Below are positions 55,427-63,801 of a stretch of DNA of 64,000 nucleotides, one piece after another. The DNA is from Terriglobia bacterium. GTDB lineage: Bacteria > Acidobacteriota > Terriglobia > Terriglobales > Acidobacteriaceae. Under the pieces are notes generated by a model that worked only from the letters and a program-made list of their open reading frames with translations, made no database searches and was not told where the DNA came from. Position 1 is the first letter of the stretch. The number at the start of each line of letters is the position of its first letter. The position numbers and the translations under genes are program-made. The stretch lies in assembly GCA_020073665.1 (NCBI GenBank), contig JAIQEU010000009.1, positions 248,001 through 312,000 on the forward strand, given 5' to 3'.

Positions 55427-55759
55427 TCAGTTGCGGGCAGGACGAAATAGATTCTCACTGCCAAGCGATGGAATGTCAGCGCCCACCCCGACCGGCGCTG
55501 CTACGGACCCTGTCCCTATGCGCTTCTCAGTTCCGACAACGGCTTCCAGCGCAGCCCACTTCATTTTCAAGTTTTCCCGCCGTTCCGTTTCTTCTCCTTC
55601 GGTTACTTCCTCAAAGTCGGCGTCGATCTTCGGTTTCTCGGTCTCGCTCAGTTCGAGCTTGGCCAGACGGCTCTCGTAGTAGATGGGGACCGTCGCCTTG
55701 TCTTCGACAGCCCGCTGGATGTCATAGATGCTGCCATATGGGCACATTGTTGTTCCCAT
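55427..55759 (-). pseudogene. Fragment of a second type I restriction R subunit
   Basis: Codons 8-81 of this frame (55517-55738) read [20 protein letters not shown] then YESRLAKL and [12 protein letters not shown], a segment well known from HsdR proteins of the EcoR124-like type. The intact HsdR at 49392 has no such segment. The flanking 7 residues before and 29 after it do not fit HsdR, so both ends are lost. It is a relic of a different type I system. Confidence 0.7.
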
Positions 55760-56058
55760 GACGGAACAACCGTACTGCGAAGGGTGACGCTAGTCACACA
55801 TGAACACAGCCACCCAATCGGGTCCCAGGGAAATGGCTCGGCCCAAGGCCCACCTGGAGTAGCAGCGTGCCGTTTGCACGCACCCCCTTCGCAGGATGTA
55901 GCAACGGACCTAGCCGAGTAGAAGACTAGCTTCTTGGTGGGATAAACGTCGTTGCTTCTCAGCAATGATGCCGTTCGATTAAGTCATTCTTCATCTGGCT
56001 TTCCGTACTGGTGAAGGATTCTGATGTAAATCAGTTTGGCGCTCAGAACCCCTCGATG
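55760..56058. other. Non-coding junction between the RM island and the recombinase region
   Basis: No gene supported. Likely the boundary between two mobile regions; a truncated hsdR piece lies on its left and the serine recombinase end on its right. Confidence 0.35.
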
Positions 56059-57819
56059 CTATTGCATACCATTTCGTTCCGCTTCACATTGACGGAGCAC
56101 CTCCAAACACTTCGCTAGTATGCTCGGACGGACGGGTCTCCGCGAATAAATTCGCGCCAGAGTCTTTTGATTCATCCCTAGAAGCATGAATTTACGCTTG
56201 GGAAACTCAGCTAGTCTTCTCAGTTGCTCTCTGGTTGCAATTGCGACGCTTTTCTCGTTGAGCGCCCAAACTATCGGCGGTTGCTTCCGCATCGAGGTTG
56301 TGGTGACTGCAGTCATGAAGTCCCCGAGGTCAGTGAGCCGTATCGTCGTATGGAGGCGAGGGTCAGTCTTCAAGAGACGCACCGCGTTTGAAGTACGTAT
56401 CGGCGGCACCACAAAACAGTCCATAATGCTGTCGTTCGTTCGGTTCAATCGAACCACAAGAGCGACTAGTCGAGTGTCACCAGACGGACACTTCAAGCGC
56501 CAGCGATCGGCGTCCTTGTAATCGCGGAAACAGCGGGAAACCACAATCGCAACGCGTTGTCCCCCCCGCACCCGGAGGCGCGTACGGAACCTCGCCCCAC
56601 GATTGTCGATTCTTACTATGCCCTCCGACAGGCCGACTATCTTTTGCACCAACTCTACTCGCATGCGGGAGATATTGCGAAGCTCAGCCAGCCGCCCTGG
56701 ACGGGTGTAGCCGCCGTTGCGCCAATATCCGACCAGTTCATACGCACGGCTAATTGATCCGAAGCGAGTCCTAATCGTGCTGGCAGACGGTACTCCGGGA
56801 GCACGTCCGATTAGACGTATAGTGAGCCTGCCCTCCATTGCGAGCACATCTCTAAGCGCGTCCAGCACATCGTCGTTCGACATATTGCGGGTGAACGTTG
56901 CAAGAACCTGTTGAACCTTCTCGAACATCTTTGGTTCAATTACCGGATCGAAGGCTCCGGGCCTGAGGGACCATTCTGAGCGAGGATTTTCAACCCTCGG
57001 CGTGTAGAGTCTGGTACTGAACCGACCGTATTGGTTGGTTCCGGCATATTTCGGATGAGTGAGAATGGTTTGCACTGCCCTGTGCTCCCAATTGCCTCCG
57101 CGAAGATAGGGGGTCTTGCGACGATTCAGTTCCTGTGCAATGGCTTGAAAAGACATCCTCTCCTGAAGAAATAGACGGTAGATTTCCCGCACGCATCGGA
57201 CTTCCTCGGCAGGCCCTGGAATTTGAATCACGCGGTCGCTAGTGAGACTCTTTCGCTCCCCAGGGTGCAGGACTTGTTTTGGTCTGCCGTCCGGCGAGAC
57301 GAGTAGGCGGCGAAGCCCGTACCCAGGTTGACCGCCTTGCCGAAAACCCATGCACGCCAGTCTCTTTTGTGCATTGAATATTTTGACCCCTAGTTCACGG
57401 CTGTACTCGCCGGCCATGACCCTCTTCAGTGACTTCATAATCAGTGCGGATAAGCCAGTGTCATTCGAGAATGGTTCAGCACAGTAGTGAACCGGAACTC
57501 CCGCCGACTTGCACAGGAACTCATAGTGCGCCGACTCGTCAGTATCCTGAAAACGGCCCCAGCGGCTCACGTCGTAAACGAGCACGGCTTTGAAGCAGGC
57601 CCTGCCCTGAACGACATCCTGGATCAAGCTCTGCAGGCCCTTCCGATTGCGGAAGACCACGCCGGTCCTTGCGGCATCAGAATAGGTTTTTACGACCGTG
57701 AAGCCATGAACCTGAGCGTACTGGGCAATTGCTTCGGACTGATTTGCTAAGGAATACTGTTGCTTTTCGGTTGACATTCTCAGGTAGGTAGCGGCGGGAA
57801 TACGGGCGGCATCTTCCAT
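56059..57819 (-). CDS. Large serine recombinase
   Basis: 586 aa from the ATG at 57819 with AAGGAGA upstream. Resolvase catalytic domain at about 8-150 with the nucleophile Ser in YLRMSTEKQQYSLANQ and DVSRWGRFQDTDESAHYEFL. The recombinase domain (GLRRLLVSPDGRPKQVLHPG ... ILTHPKYAGTNQYGR) is followed by a C-terminal extension with VPSASTIRTRFGSISRAYEL. No zinc ribbon is visible. The same architecture is found at 61530. Confidence 0.92.
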   Translation of the reverse strand: MEDAARIPAATYLRMSTEKQQYSLANQSEAIAQYAQVHGFTVVKTYSDAARTGVVFRNRKGLQSLIQDVVQGRACFKAVLVYDVSRWGRFQDTDESAHYEFLCKSAGVPVHYCAEPFSNDTGLSALIMKSLKRVMAGEYSRELGVKIFNAQKRLACMGFRQGGQPGYGLRRLLVSPDGRPKQVLHPGERKSLTSDRVIQIPGPAEEVRCVREIYRLFLQERMSFQAIAQELNRRKTPYLRGGNWEHRAVQTILTHPKYAGTNQYGRFSTRLYTPRVENPRSEWSLRPGAFDPVIEPKMFEKVQQVLATFTRNMSNDDVLDALRDVLAMEGRLTIRLIGRAPGVPSASTIRTRFGSISRAYELVGYWRNGGYTRPGRLAELRNISRMRVELVQKIVGLSEGIVRIDNRGARFRTRLRVRGGQRVAIVVSRCFRDYKDADRWRLKCPSGDTRLVALVVRLNRTNDSIMDCFVVPPIRTSNAVRLLKTDPRLHTTIRLTDLGDFMTAVTTTSMRKQPPIVWALNEKSVAIATREQLRRLAEFPKRKFMLLGMNQKTLARIYSRRPVRPSILAKCLEVLRQCEAERNGMQ

Positions 57820-58070
57820 CGAGTTCTCCTTCAAGTGTGATACTCAGAAACCTAATCGACTCGATATGCTGGAAGGCACATTCTCTTCTGTGAGGGTTTA
57901 TGACCTGGAAACAAATCACTGAGCAAGAATCCTGAAAATAGCCACGCACTTTGCGCAGGTAGAGCCTTCACGGACACCGCGACCTCTTCGGGCAAGAACC
58001 AACCGGCTTAAACTGGAGAGGTAGCAAACGCCTCGCAGAATCTGCGACGACACGAATCTTCAGTGGAGGT
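57820..58070. promoter_or_regulatory. Divergent promoter region of recombinase and beta-helix genes
   Basis: About 250 bp between the leftward recombinase and rightward beta-helix gene. No gene is seen. Ribosome binding sites for both genes lie at the two ends; no clear operator was found. Confidence 0.4.
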
Positions 58071-58082
58071 GTGGATCAATTC

Positions 58083-60653
58083 ATGCCCAACATATACCCC
58101 AAAGCTTGCAGCTACGATTGTGAATCTAGGAACTCCTTCAAACTCACTTCTCCGTTGGCCACCGTCCTGACAAAGTACGTACAACTTGTTCTCTCCTGCT
58201 TGTTCTTGATGGTGCTACCCGAGATGGGAATCCAGGCAGCGGCGTATTCTGATCCGTTTGCGTCACCCGTTACCAAAGTCAGGCATACAAACGATTATTC
58301 CTGGTCACAAGAGCCTGACACGGATCTGACCCTGCCGGGAGAGCAAACAATCAACCTGCCATATTGTCCTCCAGGCGTGCGGGCCGACGAACCAGAGTAT
58401 TGGATTTATGTCGGAACTACCGGAACAGCGGAAGCGGCCAGGGTCAAGGATGGAACATGCAGAGGAGACGGGAAACCAGGAACACTGAAACTGACAACCG
58501 CATACCCACATACTGCTGGCTACTCAATCGGAACTGCGAGCGGTGGTATTCAGGAAGCAATTGTTGACGCTCGCATCGTGCCCAGCAAACCAACCGGTTT
58601 CGCGCAATCGGGTAAGGTTGTCGTTTCCCCCGGTGAGGTCAAGGCTCACGCCAGAATCTCAATCCGAAGTTCCAATATTACGGTTGATTTCACAAGCTCC
58701 ATTCTGGAGTGCTATATGGAGGACACCTGCATATTCATCGGAGACCCAGCGAACTCCGGCAAATATCAGGGCATCACGCTGATTAGCCCCAGGGGCCGTC
58801 CGATGGTCAGAGGGGGCCATAGTTCGTTCATCGAGGTCAATGCGTTAGGTACGAGGCTTTATCATGTATCCACACGACTCGCGGCTCCTGGTTCCTATTT
58901 TTCAAGCTACGTTCAAGTGGATGGCGATGAGGCGTTCCTGTTGGACGGACTCGACACAACCCTTGGAGCGGGGGGATCGAATTATGGCGTTCGTTGCGAC
59001 GCAACCCGCTGCGATCCGGTGATCTATGCTCCTGGACCGTTCTCTGCTAACGGCGACGCAGTGGGGTGGCTGACGCACCTCAACATCTCAATGCAGTGCA
59101 CTGGCAATGGTATCGACTGGCAATCGGGCAACACTCTGCGGGTCTCGGACTCGGTGATCCAGGGCTACTCGCAGTATGGCGTGCGCGGTGGCACGCGGCG
59201 CGGGGGCTACGGCGGCATTGAACTCGATAACGTCTACGAGGAAGTCGGCAACTGCGGCCAGAACCTGAAGAACCCGCTCGGCAACGTGGGCGAAGCTGGC
59301 GTGATCGCGCAGGGCTCGACGGTCAAGGTAATCGGCGGCGAAGCTCCCACCGGAGTAGTTCCGGTGTTCGTCAACACCAACGCCGGCTCGACCGACTACC
59401 GCTACTACGTCGTCGCGCGTCACGCCACCTACGGCGCGTCCGTCCCACTCTACGCTGGCAAGTCTTCCACCAACGGCTGCACCAACAATTGCGGCACGGT
59501 CACCGTCGTTGCGCCGGACATCGCCGGAGCGGCGACCTACGATCTGCTGCGCGTCACCGCCAGCTCCCCCGAGAAAGCGCCGTATGGCACCGGCGCTTAT
59601 GCCGTGATGACGGGTGTGACCAAAGCCTCCGCTTGCGCGGCGGGCGCTTGCACATTCACCGATCCCGAAGGAATGCTCGCCTTATACACCGTGCCCCAGA
59701 CCCAATATTTCCCGATGATCAACTTCTGGCCGGGCAATCTGGTGATCGGCTCCTCTGGCGATTCGCCCAATAGTCAGGCTGGGCCCGGCCATGCGATCCT
59801 CGACAAGATGACCGGCTCCATCGTCTCGGTGTTGGGCGGAGTGGTTCCCTCTGTGAGCGCATTCGACTGCTCGTCGATGTCGTCCTACTCCACACTCTGG
59901 GCGACCTGCATCAATGCAGGCATCGCTGGGCAGAGCTTCCTGGCGACGATCCTCGGACAAGCCGACGCATCCAACAACGGCCCCGCAGCCAATCACAAAG
60001 GCCGCTTGAACTTCGGCAAATTGGTTCCCGCGCTACCCAACCACCTCATCACGCTAGCGGACTCGGCATTCGATAAGACCACGGCCACTGCTGGCGGCCG
60101 TCCCCCGAACGACGCGAGCGACGTGTTCATTGGGCTCGACGGAACCGCAGCCCAGGGCATCTCGCAGGCGCAACTCGCTTTCGGTGCGCCTAAGGCTGTC
60201 TCAAATTACATCGGCAATGTGGGGGACGGAACCAATTGGAAGGAGCGACTCACCGCATCCGCCAAAACTTTCAGAGTACCGGTTACGACACCTCAACTAA
60301 TATTGACACCCCCTACCGGCACGCCGCCCATTGACACTACGAGCACCACGCCTGTCCCCAATCTTAGAGTAAGTAGACATCCCGCCGTTCAAGGTTGTGG
60401 GACTGCCGAGAAATGCTCGGCAACCACAATAACGAATGCCCAGATAGTGTTCGGTAAAATCACGCTCACGGCTGGGGTTGCAACCTTGACTGGCATCATC
60501 CCATCGTTTCGCGGACCTGCAGGTTTTGGCTGTGTCGCAAACGACCTCGACAATCCGGCCAACGGAGTCAATGCAGTTCCACAATCCGCCAGCAGTGTGC
60601 GGTTCACTGGCACCGGCGCACATACAATTTCTTATCAGTGCGTAGGGGATTAG
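58083..60653 (+). CDS. Large secreted beta-helix-like protein, recombinase-flanked cargo
   Basis: 856 aa from the ATG at 58083 (a GTG at 58071 sits too close to GGAGG at 58065-58069). A hydrophobic stretch at about 35-55 (VQLVLSCLFLMVLPEMGIQ) acts as a signal or anchor. The region to about residue 420 has repeated short strands (GITLISPRGRPMVRGGHSSF, RVSDSVIQGYSQYGVRGG, GIELDNVYEEVG), the look of a right-handed parallel beta-helix such as pectate-lyase-like or phage tailspike proteins. The later part contains a fibronectin-like stretch (YYVVARHATYGASVPLYAGK) and a Pro/Thr linker. Not assigned to a family. Confidence 0.65.
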   Translation: MPNIYPKACSYDCESRNSFKLTSPLATVLTKYVQLVLSCLFLMVLPEMGIQAAAYSDPFASPVTKVRHTNDYSWSQEPDTDLTLPGEQTINLPYCPPGVRADEPEYWIYVGTTGTAEAARVKDGTCRGDGKPGTLKLTTAYPHTAGYSIGTASGGIQEAIVDARIVPSKPTGFAQSGKVVVSPGEVKAHARISIRSSNITVDFTSSILECYMEDTCIFIGDPANSGKYQGITLISPRGRPMVRGGHSSFIEVNALGTRLYHVSTRLAAPGSYFSSYVQVDGDEAFLLDGLDTTLGAGGSNYGVRCDATRCDPVIYAPGPFSANGDAVGWLTHLNISMQCTGNGIDWQSGNTLRVSDSVIQGYSQYGVRGGTRRGGYGGIELDNVYEEVGNCGQNLKNPLGNVGEAGVIAQGSTVKVIGGEAPTGVVPVFVNTNAGSTDYRYYVVARHATYGASVPLYAGKSSTNGCTNNCGTVTVVAPDIAGAATYDLLRVTASSPEKAPYGTGAYAVMTGVTKASACAAGACTFTDPEGMLALYTVPQTQYFPMINFWPGNLVIGSSGDSPNSQAGPGHAILDKMTGSIVSVLGGVVPSVSAFDCSSMSSYSTLWATCINAGIAGQSFLATILGQADASNNGPAANHKGRLNFGKLVPALPNHLITLADSAFDKTTATAGGRPPNDASDVFIGLDGTAAQGISQAQLAFGAPKAVSNYIGNVGDGTNWKERLTASAKTFRVPVTTPQLILTPPTGTPPIDTTSTTPVPNLRVSRHPAVQGCGTAEKCSATTITNAQIVFGKITLTAGVATLTGIIPSFRGPAGFGCVANDLDNPANGVNAVPQSASSVRFTGTGAHTISYQCVGD

Positions 60654-60690
60654 AGCTCCAGGCCGTACAAAACTGAGGAGTGGTTAAATC

Positions 60691-60741
60691 ATGCCTGGCA
60701 CACATATTGCAGCGGCCCAATATCTACGGATGTCCACCGAT
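60691..60741 (+). pseudogene. Truncated serine recombinase N-terminus
   Basis: The frame from an ATG at 60691 reads MPGTHIAAAQYLRMSTD, matching the start of both intact recombinases (AQYLRMSTE, ATYLRMSTE), then diverges at once. It is in the opposite orientation to the intact copies and has an AGGAG upstream. Thus the first 17 codons of a third recombinase survive. Confidence 0.6.
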
Positions 60742-61005
60742 TCAGGATTTCTACGCAGTTGTGCGGGAGACGGCCTCGCATCTGGAACAATGTTCTATAG
60801 AAGCCCCCGAGGTCGCGCCAAGTGCGCGCGGACAACGCAACAGAAGCTCACGGAGTCGGAGCATTTATCCCCCCGATGGTGTCCCTAGGATCGGAGTGCC
60901 GGTTACGGCTGTCCAAGCGATCCTCGCAGTCCCACCCGAGCGGGATAGACATCGGCACAGGAAGGATTTTGGACTATGAAGAATCAGTTGCAGATCGTCG
61001 ATTTG

Positions 61006-61095
61006 GGTCTCGGACGATCTTAATCATAGAAGGCATTGACGGCATCCGTCACCTCTCTGGGCGTTCGGATGCCGGTTACGGTCGCAACTGCAAGC
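61006..61095 (+). pseudogene. Degraded response-regulator receiver N-terminus
   Basis: Reads SRTILIIEGIDGIRHLSGR then DAGYGRN, matching the beta1-alpha1-beta2 start of a REC domain (TILIIEDxDxIRxLL...DAGY). The acidic pair ED has become EG, and a few residues are missing before DAGY. No phosphoacceptor Asp or remaining domain follows. Confidence 0.5.
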
Positions 61096-61252
61096 CTTCA
61101 GTATCAGCAGTGATTATCGAGGTCTAGCGCGAACTTAAACGTGTTTTTGTTTTTGTTCGGAAATTGGAACACGGCCAAGCGCCTTGGCAGAATGAGCAGC
61201 GGGGCGATGGCATTCCATACTCTGCCAGGTCCACGTGGGCTGAGCACCGAAA

Positions 61253-61280
61253 TGTCGGCATAGCTGCCGAATCGTCGGCA
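61253..61280. promoter_or_regulatory. Clustered TGTCGGCA/TGCCGA motif
   Basis: TGTCGGCA (61253-61260), TGCCGA (61265-61270) and TCGGCA (61275-61280) alternate in orientation upstream of the response-regulator fragment. The same motif forms a perfect palindrome before the PAS gene at 63633. Confidence 0.45.
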
Positions 61281-61405
61281 TTTGTAACTGGGCGGAGCTA
61301 GGTCCTGTTGCAAGCAATACAAGACAAGTTGGAAGCCCGCGCGCATACACCATCTAGATAGTTTCTCCCCCAATCTTTGAGGTTCCAACCGGGGGAGATG
61401 CCGTC

Positions 61406-61471
61406 TTGAGAACCGTTTTGATAGTCGAAGATAACAACCTACTCCGCACCATGCTTAGGATGGTATTCGGG
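61406..61471 (+). pseudogene. Truncated response-regulator receiver N-terminus
   Basis: Starting with TTG after GGGGGAG, it reads LRTVLIVEDNNLLRTMLRMV, a well-preserved REC beta1-alpha1 with the acidic pair ED. The homology then stops and the 3' end of the leftward recombinase gene follows within 60 bp. Fits insertion of the recombinase unit into a regulator gene. Confidence 0.55.
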
Positions 61472-61529
61472 ACCGGTCTCGTAGATGCCCAGTTTCCGCT
61501 TCCGTCGGGAAATCCAGCAACGGCCCAAG

Positions 61530-63080
61530 CTAACCTCTACGAAACGCCCGAACCTGATCGACAACGTGAAGCAAGTCGGACAATCGTGGCAGACGTTGAC
61601 CGCGTCTGAGCCATTCGTCAGTGGACTTGATGCAAAAACGCCTTTTTCGGTCAATGTTCGGCAGGATGTGGAAGTCATAAAAACCTGATTTCGCCTTATC
61701 CAGTCGTGCCAGAAGTGTCACCGACCGACTTTCCCGGCGAGCAGGGTCCACGAGCCAGCCAAGAGCAGCTTTAGCGATCCGAACGGGCCGTGCAAGCAGG
61801 ACCGACACGACCGGGCCCTTTCGTATTTGCAATCGAGGTCTCCATTTCCTTCCAGGTCGGATGATCGCAATCTCTCCCGGATATAGAGACACGATCTCCG
61901 AGAGAAGTTCATCCCTGAGCGCTTGGCTTCGCCGCCGAACCTCGGAGTTCCTGAAACTCTCTGGGCGACCGTACCCGATGAGTTTGTACGCCTCCTGCAG
62001 GCTGCCAAAGCGGTGCTTGTACGTCGAAGGCGACGCCATATCCCACGAATGCTCTATCAGGCGAACAGTCAACTGCCCCTCGGCGGCGAGTAGTGAGCGC
62101 AGGTCGTCAAGCAACTCTTGGTTCGATTTGTTAAAGGTGCGACTCCGCAAGACCTGTTGCGCCCGGTCAAAAATCTGCGGCTCAACAATAGGCTCAAACG
62201 CCCCTGAAGTAATAACCCACTCCGATTTGGGTAGCCGCACGGTCGGCGTACTGAGCTTCTGCGTGCTTCGACCGAACACATGGATGCCGGCATACTTCAG
62301 ATTGGTAAGGACTTGGTATATCGATTGATAGTTCCATGTGGCTTGGCTTCGACACACTTCCGACGAAGGCCTGATTCCCCTTCGATTCAGTTCCCGAGCG
62401 ATCTCGGACACGGAAAGCCCGCCCTCAATGAGCATGCGATACATCTCTCGGACGCACTCTACTTCAATGGCAGGACCGTGAACCAGAATGACTCGGTCGG
62501 TCGCGATGCTTTTGCGCTCCCCACTTGCCAGCAATTGTTTGGGAGTTCCATTGCTCGCCAGTAACATCCGACGCAATCCGTAACCAGGTACGCCTCCCTG
62601 TTTGAAACCATGAGCTGCCAGGCGCTTCTGCCCTGCCAGTACCTTGACGCTAAGCTCCCGGCTGTACTCGCCTGCCATGGTTCTCTTCAGGGCCTTCATG
62701 ATCAAGCTAGGCAAGCTGCCATCGTTCGCAAACGTCTCCGCGCAGTAGTGAACGGGAATGCCAGCCGACTTGCACAAAAATTCATAGTGGGCGGATTCGT
62801 CGGTGTCCTGAAAGCGACCCCAACGGCTCACGTCGTAGACCAAGATTGCTTTGTGTGCCGAGGTTCCAGCGACGACATCCTGCAGAAGTTGCCGAAGCCC
62901 TGTTCTACGCCTTAGGACGAGACCGCTCCTGGCAGCGTCAGAATACGTTTGGACGATCACAAAACCCTGGGACTCGGCATACTTCTGCATCGCGCTGGAC
63001 TGGTTTTCGAGCGAATACTGTTGATGCTCGGTGGACATGCGAAGGTATTGAGCGACGGGAACAAGCGGATTTTCAGCCAT
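61530..63080 (-). CDS. Large serine recombinase (second copy)
   Basis: 516 aa from the ATG at 63080 with GGAGGGCATC upstream. Catalytic domain with QYLRMSTEHQQYSLENQ and DVSRWGRFQDTDESAHYEFL; the segment SRWGRFQDTDESAHYEFLCK is identical in the 586-aa recombinase at 56059. The C-terminal extension SPSTYKHRFGSLQEAYKLIG corresponds to that in the other copy. It probably catalyses excision or integration of the surrounding element; the att sites are not identified. Confidence 0.92.
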   Translation of the reverse strand: MAENPLVPVAQYLRMSTEHQQYSLENQSSAMQKYAESQGFVIVQTYSDAARSGLVLRRRTGLRQLLQDVVAGTSAHKAILVYDVSRWGRFQDTDESAHYEFLCKSAGIPVHYCAETFANDGSLPSLIMKALKRTMAGEYSRELSVKVLAGQKRLAAHGFKQGGVPGYGLRRMLLASNGTPKQLLASGERKSIATDRVILVHGPAIEVECVREMYRMLIEGGLSVSEIARELNRRGIRPSSEVCRSQATWNYQSIYQVLTNLKYAGIHVFGRSTQKLSTPTVRLPKSEWVITSGAFEPIVEPQIFDRAQQVLRSRTFNKSNQELLDDLRSLLAAEGQLTVRLIEHSWDMASPSTYKHRFGSLQEAYKLIGYGRPESFRNSEVRRRSQALRDELLSEIVSLYPGEIAIIRPGRKWRPRLQIRKGPVVSVLLARPVRIAKAALGWLVDPARRESRSVTLLARLDKAKSGFYDFHILPNIDRKRRFCIKSTDEWLRRGQRLPRLSDLLHVVDQVRAFRRG

Positions 63081-63265
63081 GATGCCCTCCTAGGGGAGGA
63101 CATCGACAGGATCAGGGAGAACTTTAGGGGAATAACGCAATTTTCTCGCCTGGGCGGAGAGGCGGACTTGATTACTGTTGTTAACAGGCGATTACACTCA
63201 TTGAGAATTTTTCCAATCCTCGGGACTTTGTACCACATGGCTGCGGAGGGTCGGCGGCCCCGCAT

Positions 63266-63490
63266 TCAAGATGACCAGAAGACGCTGCGGTCCTCCGTGT
63301 TGTCTCCATGCGCCTGCCTCAAGCAGGGGCGGCAGGTACACTTGTACTCGGGCATGCCGGGACGCACTGTGTGGGCGCAGTCACGGCACACAAAGCGCCC
63401 ATCTTTATAGGCAATCATCACCCTGAACTCAATTCCTGCCATGCAATAGGGGCAGCAGATTGTCAAAGTTGTGTCGCTCAGAGCTGGCAT
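63266..63490 (-). CDS. Small zinc-ribbon protein
   Basis: 74 aa from the ATG at 63490. CCPYC and CRDC give one zinc knuckle pair, with CTCRPC adding two to three further ligands (PEYKCTCRPCLRQAH). The frame is open further upstream, but this start leaves a compact protein. Lies beside the recombinase gene; role unknown. Confidence 0.55.
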   Translation of the reverse strand: MPALSDTTLTICCPYCMAGIEFRVMIAYKDGRFVCRDCAHTVRPGMPEYKCTCRPCLRQAHGDNTEDRSVFWSS

Positions 63491-63632
63491 TTTGGGGCAC
63501 TCCCGCACTGAGCAAGGAAGGTGGCACGCGCGGTGCCAGAAACCCATCTTACTGACCCTGTTGACAAACAACGATTTACAGGCAGCCATTCGAGCATTGA
63601 GCCGAGTCCACACGTCCGAGATTTTCGGCAGG

Positions 63633-63648
63633 TGCCGACATGTCGGCA
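63633..63648. promoter_or_regulatory. Perfect 16-bp palindrome upstream of the PAS gene
   Basis: TGCCGACATGTCGGCA, with a further TTCGGCA immediately 5' (63624-63630). It lies between the divergent zinc-ribbon and PAS genes and matches the motif at 61253-61280. Confidence 0.55.
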
Positions 63649-63801
63649 GAGTATGCAAACTGCGAACACATACCCCGATTCGCCGTCTTGTTCTGATTTC
63701 GGAACAGAAGGCAAAGTGTTGCGCGGTCTCGTGCCAATTGCCCTATTCTCTTTAAGACGCCCTCCCCAGCTTGACGCTCAACCACACGCAGTGAGGCACT
63801 T

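Larger units (their letters stand above)
60654..61529. other. Patchwork of truncated gene starts
   Basis: No intact gene. It holds the recombinase start (60691), a degraded receiver-domain start (61012-61072), a second one (61406-61470), repeats of GCCGGTTACGG (60896-60906 and 61071-61081) and an 8-bp hairpin (61364-61371 with 61391-61398) just before the second receiver fragment. Confidence 0.5.
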
